The translations under genes and the position numbers were made by a program. DNA of 41,867 nucleotides from NCBI GenBank assembly GCA_903871805.1, contig CAIQIE010000402.1, forward strand, positions 1-41,867, in the 5' to 3' direction. Below, piece after piece: positions 1-8,091 of this stretch. Positions within the stretch are counted from its first letter, which is position 1, and each line of letters begins with the position of its first letter. The DNA is from an uncultured Planctomycetaceae bacterium (GTDB taxonomy: Bacteria > Planctomycetota > Planctomycetia > Planctomycetales > Planctomycetaceae). The notes below the pieces were generated by a model that was not told the DNA's origin, made no database searches, and was given only the letters and a program-made list of their open reading frames with translations.

Positions 1-356
1 GCGCAAGAATCCTGATTTTCGGGATCTGCGGCATTTGCACATCGTTGACTGTCGTTGCCGCTGCACTGCCGGCCGGGTGGTTGCTGTATAGTGTGCTTTT
101 GATTGTTGCTGCAGGCTCGCTGGGGCTGTTTCCCTGCTACTATTCTATGGCACAGGATGTTAGTGAACGCCATCTGGGTAAGGCCTCTGGACTGCTCGGA
201 GCGATTGGCTGGCTGATCTCGTCACCGACGCAGAAGTGGTTTGGCAAGGTTGTTGACAGCACTGGTTCGTTTGATACGGGTCTTGCAATGGTGGGGCTCG
301 CGCCGCTGCTGGGATTGTTTCTTCTGATCCTGATCTGGAGGGATGCAGACCGTTGA
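1..356 (+). CDS. MFS-type transporter, C-terminal fragment (cut by window edge)
   Basis: The reading frame is open from base 3 to the TGA at 354-356, so only about 117 C-terminal residues of a gene starting upstream are present. It is very hydrophobic, with three apparent membrane segments. The stretch running through SLGLFPCYYSMAQDVS, then HLGKASGLLGAIGWL and SPTQKWFGKVVD, resembles the last helices of major facilitator permeases, where a small-residue-rich helix follows a short cytoplasmic loop. The protein ends in the short charged tail WRDADR. Substrate and subfamily cannot be told from this fragment. MFS is the best reading; another polytopic permease is possible. Confidence 0.65.
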   Translation, partial: ARILIFGICGICTSLTVVAAALPAGWLLYSVLLIVAAGSLGLFPCYYSMAQDVSERHLGKASGLLGAIGWLISSPTQKWFGKVVDSTGSFDTGLAMVGLAPLLGLFLLILIWRDADR

Positions 357-811
357 CATTCGCAAGCCCGACGGGTCAGCTTTCTGTGTTGCCGAGATGA
401 GCATTATGTGACGCAGCCGATCTCAGAAAGAGCAAGGTTCTTTCTGCGGGTTACGATGGAATCCTGCACCTGTGCTTTTGTGACACGTGCCGATACTGGA
501 TGGTTTTGATTGATTTAGAATTGTGTTACGGCTGCGATGGAAACACGGCAGCCGCCGAGTTATTGCTGACCATGCCGCTTCTGCTGACCGTCGGAGGGTG
601 TTTGCGGTACTTCGGCGGTGATGTTGATTTCGGCTTGATTGGGGATCTTTTCAAAGGTTCTGGCAAGTCGGGAATGAGCTGGTTTTGTCGGACTCCTCAG
701 GTTGGATACACTGCGGGTCCGTAGTTTGGCTGGATGTCGTGTGGTGCATGGAACTTGGCCTGCGGAACAATTTGAAACGGTCTTTCCCTTCCCGTACAGT
801 CTGGTGTGATC
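357..811. other. Intergenic region, no convincing gene
   Basis: About 455 bases separate the transporter fragment from the glycosylase gene. A 74-codon frame at 500-724 is open but has no ribosome-binding site or recognisable domain, and I do not call it. The only structure seen is an inverted repeat, CGGCTGC at 529-535 with GCAGCCG at 548-554, which could form a 7-bp stem. It has no T tract, so it is not a clear terminator. Confidence 0.5.
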
Positions 812-1720
812 ATGAGCAATAAGCGTGCGATGGCGCAGCTGCTGAAGCATCTGTCCAGTATCGGGGTGACTCACGTTCCGAAGGTGGAACTGGCAAAACG
901 CCGGGTTTCCGCGGCCAGGGGACCTTCGGCTCCAGCTGCAGTAGACAGTTCGGTGACCCCGGAGCAGCCTTCTGGCGTGCCGGGCACATCGCGTCGACCC
1001 ACTAAGCCCGCGCCAGTGACGGCGGCGATCAAGCCTATGCGGCGGGTACCGGGGATGCTGGATGCGGAGGACCTGCATCCATCCTCAGTTCGTGTTCCAG
1101 AGTTATTGCCGGAAGTGGTTCGGGTACGTGAGCGGGCGTATCAGACGCGGGAGGCGAAAGAGGAAGCGCTGTGTGGGCTGAAGTCTGTAGTCGCTGGCTG
1201 CCAGAGATGTCCCGAGTTATCGTCTCGCAGGACGCAGACGGTGTTCGGTGTGGGCAATGCGAACGCTCGTATCATGATTATCGGTGAGGCACCCGGGCAG
1301 GATGAAGACGAGCAGGGTGAGCCCTTTGTTGGGGAAGCTGGACAGTTATTGAACAAGATTATTAGCGCCAGTCAGTTGCGACGCGAGGATCTTTATATCT
1401 GCAATATTCTTCGCTGCAGACCACCGGGAAATCGCAACCCACTGCCTCAGGAAGCTGCGAATTGCCGTGAGTTTCTGGACGCTCAGATTCATGTGGTTCA
1501 GCCGGAGTTTATCATCTGTCTCGGGGCCGTTGCGGCGCAGAATCTGCTCGGCGTGGAGACGCCCATTTCAAAGATGCGGGGGCAGTTTTTCTCGTATGGT
1601 TCTTCAAGAGTACTTTGCACATACCATCCTTCATATCTGCTGCGAAACCCCAATGCTAAAAAACAGGTTTGGGAAGACATGAAGTTTTTCATGAAGGAAC
1701 TTGGAGTTGAACTGCAGTAG
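812..1720 (+). CDS. Uracil-DNA glycosylase, family 4 type (iron-sulfur)
   Basis: This enzyme removes uracil from DNA, the first step of base-excision repair after cytosine deamination. The last 180 or so residues carry the family signatures: GEAPGQDEDEQGEPFVG (active-site motif A) and TYHPSYLLR (motif B). Four cysteines sit in the pattern expected for a 4Fe-4S cluster: CQRC near residue 130, then the Cys of LRCRPPGNR and the Cys of AANC. The ATG at 812 is chosen; a GTG two codons upstream (806) is possible, and neither has a strong ribosome-binding site. The first ~110 residues are an Ala/Pro/Arg-rich extension absent from the compact ~200-residue family 4 enzymes. It may be a flexible tether. 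No operon partner is evident. Confidence 0.93.
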   Translation: MSNKRAMAQLLKHLSSIGVTHVPKVELAKRRVSAARGPSAPAAVDSSVTPEQPSGVPGTSRRPTKPAPVTAAIKPMRRVPGMLDAEDLHPSSVRVPELLPEVVRVRERAYQTREAKEEALCGLKSVVAGCQRCPELSSRRTQTVFGVGNANARIMIIGEAPGQDEDEQGEPFVGEAGQLLNKIISASQLRREDLYICNILRCRPPGNRNPLPQEAANCREFLDAQIHVVQPEFIICLGAVAAQNLLGVETPISKMRGQFFSYGSSRVLCTYHPSYLLRNPNAKKQVWEDMKFFMKELGVELQ

Positions 1721-1916
1721 AGTTGTGTGACCGTCAGGATTTGGGGCGATCTGCATTAGCCGCTGCCCGCGGCTCTGAACAGAGCGATCCCGCGTTCTGG
1801 CTGATGGGATCAACACCAAACACAAAACGGCACACGACAAAGGTCTTTTCGGTGGTGATTTGGTACACAGTTTGGCAGCGGCGTCTTAGTCTTCCCGGAA
1901 AGGCTGAGATTTTCTG

Positions 1917-3077
1917 ATGGTAAAACATGGCGAGGGCAGAAGCGATATGTCGGCATCAAAAAGCAGTCTGAAGAAATCCGGAACAGCAGAATCCGGAGAA
2001 CGACTGTTGTCTCTGGATGCGCTCCGGGGTTTCGACATGTTCTGGATCATTGGGGGTGATGAGTTAGCGTCGAGGATACTGGAGCGTTCAGCATCGCCGG
2101 AAGCCGCGAAATGGAAGCTGCAACTGGAACATGTGGAATGGGAAGGATTCCGATTCTACGATCTGATCTTTCCCTTATTCATGTTCCTTGTGGGCTGTGT
2201 GATCCCGTTTTCCCTGAGCAAATTTCAGCAGCAGCCATCGCAGGCATGGCCAAGAATACTGCGTCGTACGGTGCTGCTGTTTATGCTGGGACTTGTCTGC
2301 AATGGTCTGCTGATGTTTCGATTTGGGGAGCTACGGTATCCTGGTGTGCTTCAGCGCATTGCTTTGTGTTATGGGATTTCCGCAGTGCTGTTTCTCAAGC
2401 TGAGTGTGCGTGGTCTGGTCGTGACGATTCTGTCTGTGCTGCTGGGTTACTGGGGCTTACTGTCGCTGGTGCCTGTGCCTGGCGGAGTGGCGGGTGACTT
2501 TTCAAAGGCTGGAAATCTTGCGGGCTACGTTGATCGGGCTCTGCTGCCGGGAAAGATTCCGGCCCAGTGGTATGGGCGGGGCGACAACGAGGGCATTCTT
2601 TCGACGATTCCTGCCGTGTGCACAGTTCTGCTTGGTTGTCTGACGGGGGTGTGGCTGAAAACCGATCGTTCTGGATGGTCAAGATTTGCCGGCATGTGTC
2701 TGATGGGTGGCGTCTTCCTGTCTATTGGCTATTCCTGGGGGGCCGCCTTCCCGATCATAAAGAATCTCTGGACCAGTTCTTTCGTTCTTGTCGCCGCTGG
2801 CTGGAGTTTGTTGCTGCTGTCGGTGTTTTATCTGGTGATTGATGTGCTGAGATTTCGGCGATGGGCCTTTGTCTGGGCGGTGATTGGAGTGAATGCGATC
2901 ACTATCTACGTCGTGCCACGGTTTGTGGATTTCGAAAAGATGGCTGATTTTTTTCTCGCCGGTGTGGCTCGGTTAAGTGGCAGCTGGGGCATGGTTGTGC
3001 TTGCTGCTGGCGTTCTGATAGCGAAGTGGTTGTTTCTGTTTTCGCTGTATCGCAGCCGAACCTTCCTGCGGCTCTGA
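1917..3077 (+). CDS. DUF5009/HGSNAT-like membrane acyltransferase
   Basis: This is a polytopic membrane protein with roughly ten hydrophobic segments. It begins with the family hallmark LDALRGFDMFWIIGG, followed by GVLQRIALCYG, a GILSTIPAV block and an LWTSSFVLVAAGW block. These are characteristic of the COG4299/DUF5009 family, related to human heparan-alpha-glucosaminide N-acetyltransferase and bacterial NagX. That family is thought to acetylate amino sugars across a membrane, and many bacterial members are encoded with amino-sugar catabolism genes. A second in-frame ATG at 1947 is an equally reasonable start, because homology begins only around residue 25. It converges with a GlcNAc-kinase-like gene, which supports an amino-sugar role by context. 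The actual substrate is inferred. Confidence 0.88.
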   Translation: MVKHGEGRSDMSASKSSLKKSGTAESGERLLSLDALRGFDMFWIIGGDELASRILERSASPEAAKWKLQLEHVEWEGFRFYDLIFPLFMFLVGCVIPFSLSKFQQQPSQAWPRILRRTVLLFMLGLVCNGLLMFRFGELRYPGVLQRIALCYGISAVLFLKLSVRGLVVTILSVLLGYWGLLSLVPVPGGVAGDFSKAGNLAGYVDRALLPGKIPAQWYGRGDNEGILSTIPAVCTVLLGCLTGVWLKTDRSGWSRFAGMCLMGGVFLSIGYSWGAAFPIIKNLWTSSFVLVAAGWSLLLLSVFYLVIDVLRFRRWAFVWAVIGVNAITIYVVPRFVDFEKMADFFLAGVARLSGSWGMVVLAAGVLIAKWLFLFSLYRSRTFLRL

Positions 3078-3218
3078 GCGCTACAAAGGCGTCGGGAAGG
3101 GAAGTGGGGCGTCCGGTCATTGAAAGGCAGGATCTGCCTGAGGCAAAGGCTGAAGGCGCGGATAAAAATCAGCGATTGGCGCACTCGGCCATGTGCTGAT
3201 GTTCGGACGCAGAGTGTT

Positions 3219-4160
3219 TTATGGCGAGTGCAGCAGGTCTTCTGCCAGACGAAGTGCTCCTTCGGCAGCGTCCGGCACAAGTGTTACTGACGGCGTGGCG
3301 TAGCCGAAGTGCGCGAGGGCTTGCAAAATGGCGGTCCGATAGGTCTTTTGTTGAAGCAGCACAGATCCCGTGACAGCAAGGGGGTAAGGGGCCGGGATCT
3401 GCAACTGACGGGCGACGGAGTCCGTCATTGTGGCCAGGTCCCGAGCGGCCTGATGAATGATGTTGCGCACGGCAGAGTCGTCATGTAGCTCCGGTTGAAA
3501 CAATAGCGGAGCCAGACCAGCGATGACGGCGCGAGGAATTTCGGACGAGTAAACAGCGGTAACAATTTCTGCAGTGCTTGAGATCTTCAGTGATTCAAGT
3601 ACGGGTTCAAGCAGGGCGGTCGCATCTGTTCGTCCGTCTGCCGCCATAATGACGGCCTTCAGGGCCGCGGTACCCAGTGCAAAGGCGCTGCCTTCGTCTC
3701 CAAGAAGATACCCCCAGCCTCCGGACCGCGCTGTCTGACCAGCAGAATTTCGGCCCCAGGCGAGGGACCCCGTACCTGCGATCAGGGCGATGCCGGTTCC
3801 ATTGCCTGCGCCTGCAAAAAGCAACGGTACGGCATCGTTGACGACTCGGACGCGATGCGAAACCCGAGCTTCTTCGGCCCACTGTAGTACAACATTGCGG
3901 TCAGATGGGCGATCGGCTCCGGCGAGTCCGAGGCAGGCAGCAAGGACGGTTTGACGGCTTAACCCGGCATCTTCGAACGCCGCCGCGACGGCGAGGTCCA
4001 GATTCTCCATGGCAATTGCAGGCCCCACGGCCCGTTGATTGGACGGCCCGGAAATCCCGCGACCAAGAATCTGCGATTCGGGGCGAGTAGAAGCCAGCCA
4101 TGCGACGGTTTTTGTTCCGCCGCCGTCAATGCCAAGAATCAGCCAAGGTTCTGATTGCAT
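3219..4160 (-). CDS. BadF/BadG-type ATPase, N-acetylglucosamine kinase-like
   Basis: At 313 residues this is the normal size for sugar kinases of the ASKHA fold. The N-terminal phosphate-1 loop DGGGTKT lies at residues 12-18, and LGLAGADRP, VVNDAVPLLFAG and the adenosine-binding loops IAGTGSLAWG and GGWGYLLGDEGSAF follow in order. This order matches N-acetylglucosamine kinases in the BadF/BadG/BcrA/BcrD ATPase family, which phosphorylate cytoplasmic GlcNAc using ATP. The cysteine-ligand motifs of the benzoyl-CoA and 2-hydroxyglutaryl-CoA dehydratase activators are not seen, which argues for the kinase role. It faces the HGSNAT-like gene and is divergent from the esterase gene. Confidence 0.87.
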   Translation of the reverse strand: MQSEPWLILGIDGGGTKTVAWLASTRPESQILGRGISGPSNQRAVGPAIAMENLDLAVAAAFEDAGLSRQTVLAACLGLAGADRPSDRNVVLQWAEEARVSHRVRVVNDAVPLLFAGAGNGTGIALIAGTGSLAWGRNSAGQTARSGGWGYLLGDEGSAFALGTAALKAVIMAADGRTDATALLEPVLESLKISSTAEIVTAVYSSEIPRAVIAGLAPLLFQPELHDDSAVRNIIHQAARDLATMTDSVARQLQIPAPYPLAVTGSVLLQQKTYRTAILQALAHFGYATPSVTLVPDAAEGALRLAEDLLHSP

Positions 4161-4591
4161 AGTCGGTGTATCAGTGCAAGGACTGAATTGAGTGATTTGA
4201 TCTGTGAGTGTGCAGCAGCCGGGTGGTTTTTAGATCGTTTGCTGCGAATGCGAGCATCGCTGTGAGTAAGTCTCGCCTGGAAAGGCTTCAATCGCAACGG
4301 ATGCCTTTTGGGTGGCTTTTGCGGGTTGTTTTTCGCGGAATGGATTGAGTATGACCACAGGAAGTATCGAAGGCAATCGCGTGTCCGAAAACGGCTGTCG
4401 GGGAGGCTGGGGCAGTCGAGTCAATGGGTGGTGGTGGCGTGGAGGGGCGATGTCTGGTGAATATCGTGAATCATGAGATCCGGTTAAGCCATCGAAGAGT
4501 TTTTCACTCGGAGAAACTACACTGCTTGCCGCCGCTACGGTACTTGTGGAAGTGTGAAGGGTATTCAGCCAACAGGATATGCGAGGGTAAA
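4161..4591. other. Divergent intergenic region
   Basis: This 431-base gap separates the minus-strand kinase from the plus-strand esterase and should hold both promoters. An open frame upstream of the esterase runs back to 4424, but it lacks a signal peptide in that register. The real start is set at 4592 by a ribosome-binding site. I see no RNA motif and no clear -35/-10 pair. Confidence 0.5.
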
Positions 4592-6262
4592 GTGAATCAG
4601 ACATTCAGGATGTATCTGCAGGGCATAACGCTGGCCTGTCTGTTTGTTTTAGGTGAGCAGGGTCCGCGTGTACTTGCCGAGGATATGATTCGAGTGTTTG
4701 TTTTTGCTGGTCAGTCCAACATGGTGGGCTCGGATGCGCACGCCGATCGGATTGATGACTATCCGGAGTTTCAGGGTGTTGGAGTTCCGCAGCAGGACGT
4801 GCGTTTTGCGTATCTGCTGGGCCATGACGGTCAAAAATCGCAGGGCTGGGAAGCACTGCGGCCGCTGGAGGCCTTCGGACCGGAAATCACCTTTGCGCGT
4901 CGAGTCCGGCAGTACAGTCCGGGGCCGATTGCCATTATCAAATCGGCTGTGGGTGGAACGACAGTGGCTCGAGACTGGAATCCTGAGGCCCCGGATGACG
5001 GTCTGAAGCTGTACCCCAAAACGCTGCAGTTGATTCGTGAATCGTTGCAGGCGCTGGAGCAGCAGGGGCAGCGTTATCAACTGGAAGCGGTCCTGTGGCA
5101 TCAGGGGGAAAACGACATGCTCGACCGCGGGCTGGTATCGAACTATGCATCCGGACTGGAAACATTGATGGGGCGTCTGCGTCAGGACCTCGGACTTCCG
5201 CAGCTGAAGTGGTATGTCGCGGAAATCAGTGAAAAGGGGATCTGGGGGATGGACCATCGTGCTCAGCTGGGGGAATTATTTCGACAGCAGACGCGGGTTC
5301 TGAGCCGTGATTCGCAGGCGGTGTGGGTACCGTCGTCCCATCTGGCCTTCGATGTGATGGGCAGTGGCCAGCCGCACTATCACTTCGGGACGCAGGGTCA
5401 ACTTCAGCTGGGCCATGCGTTTGCGGATGCCTATCTGAAGGACCGGCAACAGGCTCCTGCTGAGCCGGACCGCAGTTTCAAGGGAGAACTCCCCGTGGCG
5501 AAGAACGGAAAGATCAATCTGTTTGTTCTTGCCGGTCAGCGAAGTATGGAGGGAGAGGACGCATTTACTGAACAGTTGAAGGGGTATCCGGAATATGAAT
5601 TGCTGCGAAAAGATCAGGACAACATCCTGTTTCGGTATTCGCTGGGTGGCGGAGTCAGAGCGTCAAAGAACTGGGAGCCACTTGGGCTTACGGGATTTTC
5701 AGGAAATTTTGGTCCTGAACTAACGTTTGGCGCGGAGTTGCGGAAGAGGATTTCAGCTGACGAGGGACTGGCGATCGTCAAGTTCACCGACAGTGGAGCC
5801 CAGGGGCCGGACTGGTTACCGGAGGGTTCCGCCGAATCGCATCGTAATCTGTATCCGCAGTTTCTGGCCTGCATTCGAAGTGCGAAGCAGGATCTTGAAG
5901 AGCGTGGTTACCAGTGTCAGTTGCGGGGGGTGTTCTGGCATACGGGCGAGAATGACACCTGGTTCGGACCGTATGCGACGAAGAATGCGTCGCTGATGAG
6001 TACGCTGATTCGGCAAACGCGAGCCGACCTTGGTGTGCCGGACCTGTGTTGGCTGATCAGCCAACAGTTTTCTGAGCCGACGTGGCAAAATGTGGCTCAG
6101 GTGAATCGTGATCTCGATGAGCTGGCTGAAACGGATCCTCGCGTCGTGATCGTCCCAATGTCCGCAGCGCCTCATCAAACTCATCATCTGGGAACGGCTG
6201 GAACACTCTGGCTGGGGCGTGCTATGGCTCAGGCGTGGTTGGCCTTGGCTGGGGATAAATAA
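4592..6262 (+). CDS. Secreted tandem sialate O-acetylesterase-like protein (SGNH, two domains)
   Basis: The start is the GTG at 4592, five bases after GAGGG (4583-4587). It gives a signal peptide ending near RVLA at residue 29, so the 556-residue protein is exported. It contains two repeats of the DUF303/CE6-type SGNH esterase fold. Repeat 1 (about 32-285) has GQSNM with the nucleophile Ser42, a GG block in SAVGGTT, and WHQGEND near 169-175. Repeat 2 (about 306-552) keeps WHTGEND and the HHLGTAG ending but has GQRSM at 315-319, placing Arg where the nucleophile should be. The GG block has become DSGAQG. The first domain probably removes acetyl groups from glycans; the second looks catalytically dead. 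Relatives are common in planctomycete polysaccharide degradation. Confidence 0.88.
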   Translation: MNQTFRMYLQGITLACLFVLGEQGPRVLAEDMIRVFVFAGQSNMVGSDAHADRIDDYPEFQGVGVPQQDVRFAYLLGHDGQKSQGWEALRPLEAFGPEITFARRVRQYSPGPIAIIKSAVGGTTVARDWNPEAPDDGLKLYPKTLQLIRESLQALEQQGQRYQLEAVLWHQGENDMLDRGLVSNYASGLETLMGRLRQDLGLPQLKWYVAEISEKGIWGMDHRAQLGELFRQQTRVLSRDSQAVWVPSSHLAFDVMGSGQPHYHFGTQGQLQLGHAFADAYLKDRQQAPAEPDRSFKGELPVAKNGKINLFVLAGQRSMEGEDAFTEQLKGYPEYELLRKDQDNILFRYSLGGGVRASKNWEPLGLTGFSGNFGPELTFGAELRKRISADEGLAIVKFTDSGAQGPDWLPEGSAESHRNLYPQFLACIRSAKQDLEERGYQCQLRGVFWHTGENDTWFGPYATKNASLMSTLIRQTRADLGVPDLCWLISQQFSEPTWQNVAQVNRDLDELAETDPRVVIVPMSAAPHQTHHLGTAGTLWLGRAMAQAWLALAGDK

Positions 6263-6267
6263 CGGCA

Positions 6268-6754
6268 GAGACGGTCAAATTCGGGATTAGCAGATGGCGT
6301 CCCACCCCGGAGCGAGTGCGTGTGGTGGTGGAAATGCGAACATAAAGCTGCAATGCGAGAAATGCACCGCTCTGGGGAATATGGATCCCGAGAATGCCGG
6401 GTCTGGCAGGAGAGCAGTTTGCAGAAACGGTTGACGTAAGTGGTTGATTGAGTTGAATTTAGATCACAAGGTGCATGGCACCTTGTGTGACCCATGGCAC
6501 CTTGTGTGACCGAGACGGTCAAATTCGGGATCAGCAGATGGCGTCCAACCCCGGAGCGAGAGCGTGTGGTGGTGGAAATGCGAACATAAAGCTGCAATGC
6601 GAGAAATGCACCACTCTGGGGGATATGGATCCCGAGAATGCCGGGTCTGGCAGGAGAGCATTTTGCAGAAACGGTTGACGTAAGAGGTTGCCAGATTTGA
6701 GTTTAAATTGCAAGGTGCATGGCACCTCGGGTGATTTGGCACTTCGGGTGATTT
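6268..6754. repeat. 244-bp tandem direct repeat, two copies
   Basis: The block starting GAGACGGTCAAATTCGGG at 6268 recurs at 6512, a period of exactly 244 bases. By eye the first ~178 bases of the two copies differ at seven positions with no indels, then a ~30-base stretch is diverged, then both resume with CAAGGTGCATGGCACC. The repeat fills the gap between the esterase and the reductase. Short open frames run through it on both strands, but the same periodicity creates them and none has a recognisable domain or ribosome-binding site. Nothing in it resembles a transposase. Confidence 0.9.
6467..6511. repeat. Short hairpin-forming repeats ending each 244-bp unit
   Basis: Copy 1 ends with AAGGTGC-ATG-GCACCTT, a perfect 7-bp inverted repeat. 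ATGGCACCTTGTGTGACC occurs at 6475-6492 and again at 6494-6511. Copy 2 has the diverged equivalents ATGGCACCTCGGGTGATT at 6719 and TGGCACTTCGGGTGATT at 6737, a period of 17 rather than 19 bases. The layout recalls REP-like palindromes, which are known to be mobilised by Y1 transposases, but none is encoded here. Confidence 0.7.
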
Positions 6755-6877
6755 ATTTCAGCTTTGTATGTTTTTGCAAAGTTGGAATTTGGCGGGGTGT
6801 GGTGCTATTGGCGGATGCGTTCGATAGGCTGTGTCGCAGGGTCTGTTTTTTGTGGTTCGTGGATAGTGTGAGAAATT

Positions 6878-7963
6878 ATGGCTGGTGAACTGCTGACATC
6901 GTTTTCGTTGAGTGGATTGAAGTTGAAAAATCGAGTGGTGATGGCGCCGCTGACGCGGGCTCGCTCGGGGTCTGGTCGCATCCCGAATGCATTGATGGCA
7001 GAATACTACCTGCAGCGAGCGTCTGCCGGGGTCATCATTTCCGAGGCCACGACGATTTCCGAGGAGGCGAATGGCTGGAATGAGTCGCCGGGGATTTATA
7101 CAGACGAGATGGAGGCAGGCTGGCGGCAGGTGGTGCGGGCGGTTCATCAGGCGGGCGGGGTGATTTTTCTGCAGCTGTGGCACATGGGTCGTGCTTCGCA
7201 CAGCAGTTTTCATCAGGGGCGAGCCTGTGTGGCACCTTCGGCAATTCGGATTGACGGAGTTCACAACCACACCCCCGCAGGGGCTCAGCCCTACGAAGTT
7301 CCCCGAGCTCTTGAAACCAGCGAGATTGCGCGAGTTGTAGAGGACTATCGTCGTGCGGCGGAGCGTGCGAAGTCTGTGGGATTTGATGGGGTCGAGATTC
7401 ATGCGGCCAATGGTTATCTGATTGATCAGTTTCTGCAGTCGAAGACGAATCACCGCACAGACGAATATGGTGGATCGGTTGCCAACCGTTATCGGTTTCT
7501 GGGGGAAATTCTGGCGTCTGTTGCGACAGTGCTGCCGGCGGGCAGAATAGGTGTCAGGCTTTCGCCAAACGGTGTTTTCAATGACATGGGGTCTGCAGAT
7601 TTTCGAGAGCAGTTTACATACGTGGCGGAACGTCTTGATGAGTTTGGTCCTGCATGGATGCATGTGATGGATGGGCTGGCTTTTGGTTTCCACGACCTGG
7701 GTAAGCCGATGACACTGTCTGATTTCAGAGCGGTGTATCGTGGGACATTGATGGGGAATTGTGGGTATACGCAGGAAAGTGCGGAGCAGGCGATTGCAGA
7801 AGGTCGGGCAGACCTGATTGCATTTGGTCGACCCTACATTAGTAATCCTGACCTTGTGGAGCGATTTCGGAATGGCTGGGAGTTGGCACCTCAGGCACCG
7901 ATGTCCGACTGGTACACTCCGACTGGTGCGCGTGGATATGTGGACTTTCCGGCACATGCCTGA
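6878..7963 (+). CDS. Alkene reductase, Old Yellow Enzyme family
   Basis: This FMN-dependent, NAD(P)H-using oxidoreductase reduces activated C=C bonds and often nitroesters or maleimides. At 361 residues it matches the classical NemA/OYE length. Residues seen: MAPLTRAR at 22-29, the FLQLWHMGRASH strand, and HAANGYL at 175-181, which supplies the substrate-binding His175/Asn178 pair and the proton-donor Tyr180. Also present are the DEYGGS-NRYRF loop, GVRLSPNG and the phosphate-binding AFGRPYISNPDL near the C-terminus. The start ATG has only a weak ribosome-binding site. It stands alone downstream of the 244-bp repeats. The natural substrate cannot be deduced. Confidence 0.95.
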   Translation: MAGELLTSFSLSGLKLKNRVVMAPLTRARSGSGRIPNALMAEYYLQRASAGVIISEATTISEEANGWNESPGIYTDEMEAGWRQVVRAVHQAGGVIFLQLWHMGRASHSSFHQGRACVAPSAIRIDGVHNHTPAGAQPYEVPRALETSEIARVVEDYRRAAERAKSVGFDGVEIHAANGYLIDQFLQSKTNHRTDEYGGSVANRYRFLGEILASVATVLPAGRIGVRLSPNGVFNDMGSADFREQFTYVAERLDEFGPAWMHVMDGLAFGFHDLGKPMTLSDFRAVYRGTLMGNCGYTQESAEQAIAEGRADLIAFGRPYISNPDLVERFRNGWELAPQAPMSDWYTPTGARGYVDFPAHA

Positions 7964-8091
7964 GTGTTGACTCAGCATCCGGGGCAGCCTTTTGGGTCAG
8001 CGATCCGGTTTTGGGGCCATGGATGGCGTCCCTTTGGTGAGCATGTTGCGGGTGCCGATCTTTTGTTGATTGCAGAGTGAAAGGGTCTGAA

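Noticed and set aside
500..724. A 74-codon frame in the first intergenic region
   Set aside because: No ribosome-binding site, no family resemblance, and an antisense frame of similar quality overlaps it.
3125..3139. AGGCAG-GAT-CTGCCT stem between the convergent HGSNAT-like and kinase genes
   Set aside because: The stem is only six bases and has no T tract on either strand, so I do not call it a terminator.
6758..7978. A 406-codon open frame antisense to the Old Yellow Enzyme gene
   Set aside because: The sense frame has all active-site motifs of a known family; the antisense product has no domain, and its Arg/His/Pro/Thr-rich composition is typical of a shadow frame.
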